From Proteobacteria bacterium UBA3588 (GTDB lineage Bacteria; Pseudomonadota; Gammaproteobacteria; Thiohalomonadales; Thiohalomonadaceae): a DNA stretch of 7,646 bases. The stretch lies in NCBI GenBank assembly GCA_002376325.1, contig DFMR01000079.1:1-7646 (forward strand), written 5' to 3'. The notes beneath the pieces are model-generated. The model worked only from the letters and a program-made list of their open reading frames with translations. It ran no database searches and was not told the origin of the DNA. The stretch's first letter is position 1, and the number at the start of each line of letters is the position of its first letter. This document shows, piece after piece, positions 5,649 through 7,646 of this stretch. The position numbers and the translations under genes were made by a program.

Positions 5649-7574
5649 CTAATCCTCCAAAACAGTACGGCCGCGGCTCGCGATCTCCGCGGTCAAGCGC
5701 TCGACCAACGCCTCCAGCGTCATGGTGCCGAGGTCTTCACCGCCACGCGTGCGCACGGCCACAGCCCGATTCTCCACTTCGCGGTCGCCCACTACCAGCA
5801 GGTAGGGAACCCGTTGAAGCGTATGTTCGCGGATTTTAAAGCCGATTTTCTCATTTCTCAAGTCGGAGATGGCGCGAATGCCATGTTTGTGCAGCATTTT
5901 TTCCACTTCCGACACGAAATCGGCCTGACGATCCGTGATATTCAGCACCACAGCCTGGGTCGGCGCCAGCCACAGGGGGAAGGCTCCGGCGTAGTGTTCG
6001 ATGAGAATACCGATGAAACGCTCCATCGATCCCAGGATGGCCCGGTGCAGCATCACCGGCATCTGCTTGCTGCCGTCCTCGGCGATATAGTGGGCGCCCA
6101 GGCGCCCCGGCATATTGAAATCGACCTGAACGGTACCACACTGCCAGACGCGGTCGAGGCAATCCTTGAGGGAGAACTCGATCTTGGGGCCGTAGAAGGC
6201 ACCCTCGCCCGGTTGCAGGTCCCAGGCCAGCCCCTTGGCGTTGAGCGCATGTTCCAACGCGTGTTCCGCCTTGTCCCACACCTCGTCGGAACCCACCCGC
6301 TTCTCCGGCCGGGTCGACAGCTTGATGATCACCTCGGTGAAGCCGAAATCGGCATAGACCTCATAGAGCAGGTCGATAAAGGCCGAAACTTCGTCCTGGA
6401 TCTGATCCTCAGTGCAGAAGATATGGGCGTCGTCCTGAGTGAAGCCACGCACCCGCATCAGGCCGTGCAGGGTGCCGGAAGGCTCGTTGCGGTGGCAGGA
6501 GCCGAACTCGGCCATGCGCAGCGGCAGATCGCGGTAACTCTTCAGCCCCTGGTTGAATATCTGGATGTGGCAGGGACAGTTCATCGGCTTGATGGCGAAG
6601 GTCCGCTTCTCCGACTCGGTGGTGAACATGTCGTCGCGGAACTTCTCCCAGTGGCCGGAACGCTCCCACAGCACACGATCGGCCAAGGCCGGGGTGCGCA
6701 CCTCCTGGTAGCCGTGCGCCTTGAGCAGGCGCCGCACGTACTGCTCCACCTGCTGGTAGAGGGTCCAGCCGGCGTCGTGCCAGAACACCATGCCCGGGGC
6801 CTCTTCCTGGCTGTGGAACAGATCGAGCTGGCGGCCGATCTTTCGGTGGTCGCGCTTCTCCGCCTCCTCCAACCGGTGCAGATAGCCCTTGAGCGCCTTC
6901 TTGTCTCCCCAGGCGGTGCCGTAGATGCGGGTCAGCATCTCGTTGTTGGAATCGCCGCGCCAGTAGGCACCGGCCACCTTCATCAGTTTGAACGCCTGCA
7001 ACTTGCCGGTGGAGGGTACGTGTGGGCCGCGGCACAGGTCGATGAAGTCGCCCTGCTTATATAGAGAGATGACCTCGCCGTGCGGAATATCGGTAATGAT
7101 CTCCGCCTTGTAGGCCTCGCCCATATTGCGGAAGAACCCGATCGCCTCCTCGCGCGGCATCACCGAGCGCTCCACCGCAACGTCCGCGGCGGCAATCGTA
7201 TTCATCTCCGCCTCAATCTTCTCCAGGTCCTCGGCGGTAAAGGGGCGCTCGTAGGCAAAGTCGTAGTAGAAACCGTTCTCGATCACTGGGCCGATGGTCA
7301 CCTGCGCGCTCGGAAACAGACGCTTCACCGCCTGCGCCAACAGATGCGCGGTGGAGTGGCGGATGACCTCGACGCCCTCCTCGTCCCGCGCGGTGACGAT
7401 GGCCAGCTGTGCATCATGATCTATGGAATAGGAAGTATCGACCAGTTGCCCGTCCACCTTGCCGGCCAGCGCGGCCTTGGCCAGGCCGGGGCCGATGGCG
7501 GCGGCGATATCCAGCACCGTTACGGGGTGATCGAAAGAACGTTGACTGCCGTCGGGGAGCGTGACGATGGGCAT
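5649..7574 (-). CDS. thrS: Threonyl-tRNA synthetase
   Basis: This class II synthetase charges tRNA-Thr in the cytoplasm. At 641 residues (E. coli 642) it is complete. Domains in order are: TGS at 1-61; the N2 editing domain with H73-x3-H77 (HSTAH) and C181/H185 (DLCRGPH), which removes Ser from tRNA-Thr; the catalytic core at about 240-535; and the anticodon-binding domain to the end (IREHTLQRVPYLLVVGDREV). Zinc ligands are C333, H384 and H510. Motif 2 contains FGSCHRNEPSGTLHGLMRVR and motif 3 MLHRAILGSMERFIGILIEH. The zinc-site motif reads MNCPCH where E. coli has MNCPGH; I recall the same variant in Pseudomonas. The ATG at 7574 has GGAG (7586-7583) eight bases upstream, directly after a tRNA-Thr-like hairpin. 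It is the first gene of the cluster in this window. Confidence 0.98.
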   Translation of the reverse strand: MPIVTLPDGSQRSFDHPVTVLDIAAAIGPGLAKAALAGKVDGQLVDTSYSIDHDAQLAIVTARDEEGVEVIRHSTAHLLAQAVKRLFPSAQVTIGPVIENGFYYDFAYERPFTAEDLEKIEAEMNTIAAADVAVERSVMPREEAIGFFRNMGEAYKAEIITDIPHGEVISLYKQGDFIDLCRGPHVPSTGKLQAFKLMKVAGAYWRGDSNNEMLTRIYGTAWGDKKALKGYLHRLEEAEKRDHRKIGRQLDLFHSQEEAPGMVFWHDAGWTLYQQVEQYVRRLLKAHGYQEVRTPALADRVLWERSGHWEKFRDDMFTTESEKRTFAIKPMNCPCHIQIFNQGLKSYRDLPLRMAEFGSCHRNEPSGTLHGLMRVRGFTQDDAHIFCTEDQIQDEVSAFIDLLYEVYADFGFTEVIIKLSTRPEKRVGSDEVWDKAEHALEHALNAKGLAWDLQPGEGAFYGPKIEFSLKDCLDRVWQCGTVQVDFNMPGRLGAHYIAEDGSKQMPVMLHRAILGSMERFIGILIEHYAGAFPLWLAPTQAVVLNITDRQADFVSEVEKMLHKHGIRAISDLRNEKIGFKIREHTLQRVPYLLVVGDREVENRAVAVRTRGGEDLGTMTLEALVERLTAEIASRGRTVLED

Positions 7575-7582
7575 ACTGATGT

Positions 7583-7611
7583 CTCCAGTGGCGACCTATA
7601 CGAGGAGCCGC
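7583..7611 (-). promoter_or_regulatory. thrS operator hairpin mimicking the tRNA-Thr anticodon arm
   Basis: On the minus strand GCGGCT (7611-7606) pairs with GGTCGC (7596-7591) through four Watson-Crick and two G.T pairs. After a C/A mismatch, the seven-base loop CTCGTAT (7604-7598) reads like an anticodon loop: T at 33, CGT at 34-36 (a Thr anticodon) and A at 37. The thrS ribosome binding site GGAG begins four bases after the stem. From memory, the E. coli thrS operator domain 2 is GTGATC-TTTCGTGTG-GGTCAC followed by CACTG. Here the downstream CACTG is identical, and most stem changes preserve pairing. ThrRS binding would block ribosome loading. A matching upstream domain 4 is not clear. Confidence 0.7.
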
Positions 7612-7617
7612 ATGTAC

Positions 7618-7646
7618 AAAAACAAAAGGCATCGCGAGGATGCCTT
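7618..7646 (-). terminator. Terminator-like hairpin upstream of thrS
   Basis: On the minus strand AAGGCATC (7646-7639), loop CTCGC, GATGCCTT (7633-7626) forms eight perfect pairs followed by TTGTTTTTG. This looks like a rho-independent terminator of a gene beyond the window edge. Its place just before the tRNA-like hairpin leaves open that it is instead the second stem of the thrS operator. The stem ends exactly at the window boundary and may continue. Confidence 0.65.

Noticed and set aside
6570..6578. ThrRS MNCPCH instead of MNCPGH as a defective zinc site
   Set aside because: All three zinc ligands are present, and as I recall the same Cys occurs in Pseudomonas ThrRS, so this is normal family variation.
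5394..7064. Long plus-strand open frame of 556 codons opposite thrS
   Set aside because: It is fully antisense to a complete, unmistakable thrS. It has no recognisable domain and is rich in His, Leu and Gln as expected for a GC-rich antisense frame. It also runs into infC.
7583..7607. CTCC pairing with the thrS ribosome binding site GGAG
   Set aside because: Only four base pairs with no extension, and CTCC is partly used in the tRNA-like hairpin, which is the better explanation.

Overview
This window is a housekeeping translation locus of a gammaproteobacterium, and every gene is on the minus strand. In transcription order (high to low coordinate) it reads thrS, infC, rpmI, rplT, pheS, pheT, ihfA, a small merR-family gene and a tRNA-Pro(GGG). 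The thrS to ihfA order is the one known from E. coli. The merR gene and tRNA-Pro after ihfA, the four-Cys insertion in PheS, the IhfA ending in an AYAG-type tail, and the absence of a phenylalanine-rich pheM leader peptide all fit Pseudomonas-like or other GC-rich gammaproteobacteria better than enterics. The exact genus cannot be read from the sequence.

Layout: 7618-7646 is a hairpin plus T-rich tract. 7591-7611 is a hairpin that looks like the anticodon arm of tRNA-Thr and lies just before the thrS ribosome binding site. 5649-7574 is thrS. 5100-5645 is infC, apparently starting at an ATC codon. 5004-5099 is a structured leader before rpmI. 4809-5003 is rpmI and 4433-4792 is rplT. 4267-4432 is a leader with a strong terminator ahead of pheS. 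3247-4266 is pheS, starting at GTG. 821-3199 is pheT, 507-809 ihfA and 167-529 merR, which overlaps ihfA. 65-166 holds a terminator and a possible promoter. 1-64 is the 5' part of tRNA-Pro, cut by the window edge.

The products are two aminoacyl-tRNA synthetases (Thr and Phe), an initiation factor, two proteins of the large ribosomal subunit, a nucleoid protein, a regulator and a tRNA. Most of the interest lies in the RNA-level control signals between the genes: a likely ThrRS autogenous operator, an IF3 start codon that IF3 itself would discriminate against, a possible L20 feedback element, and a terminator in the pheST leader with no leader peptide recognisable. I found no mobile element, CRISPR array, phage gene, defence gene or previously undescribed protein system. 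Long plus-strand open frames are antisense shadows of these genes.
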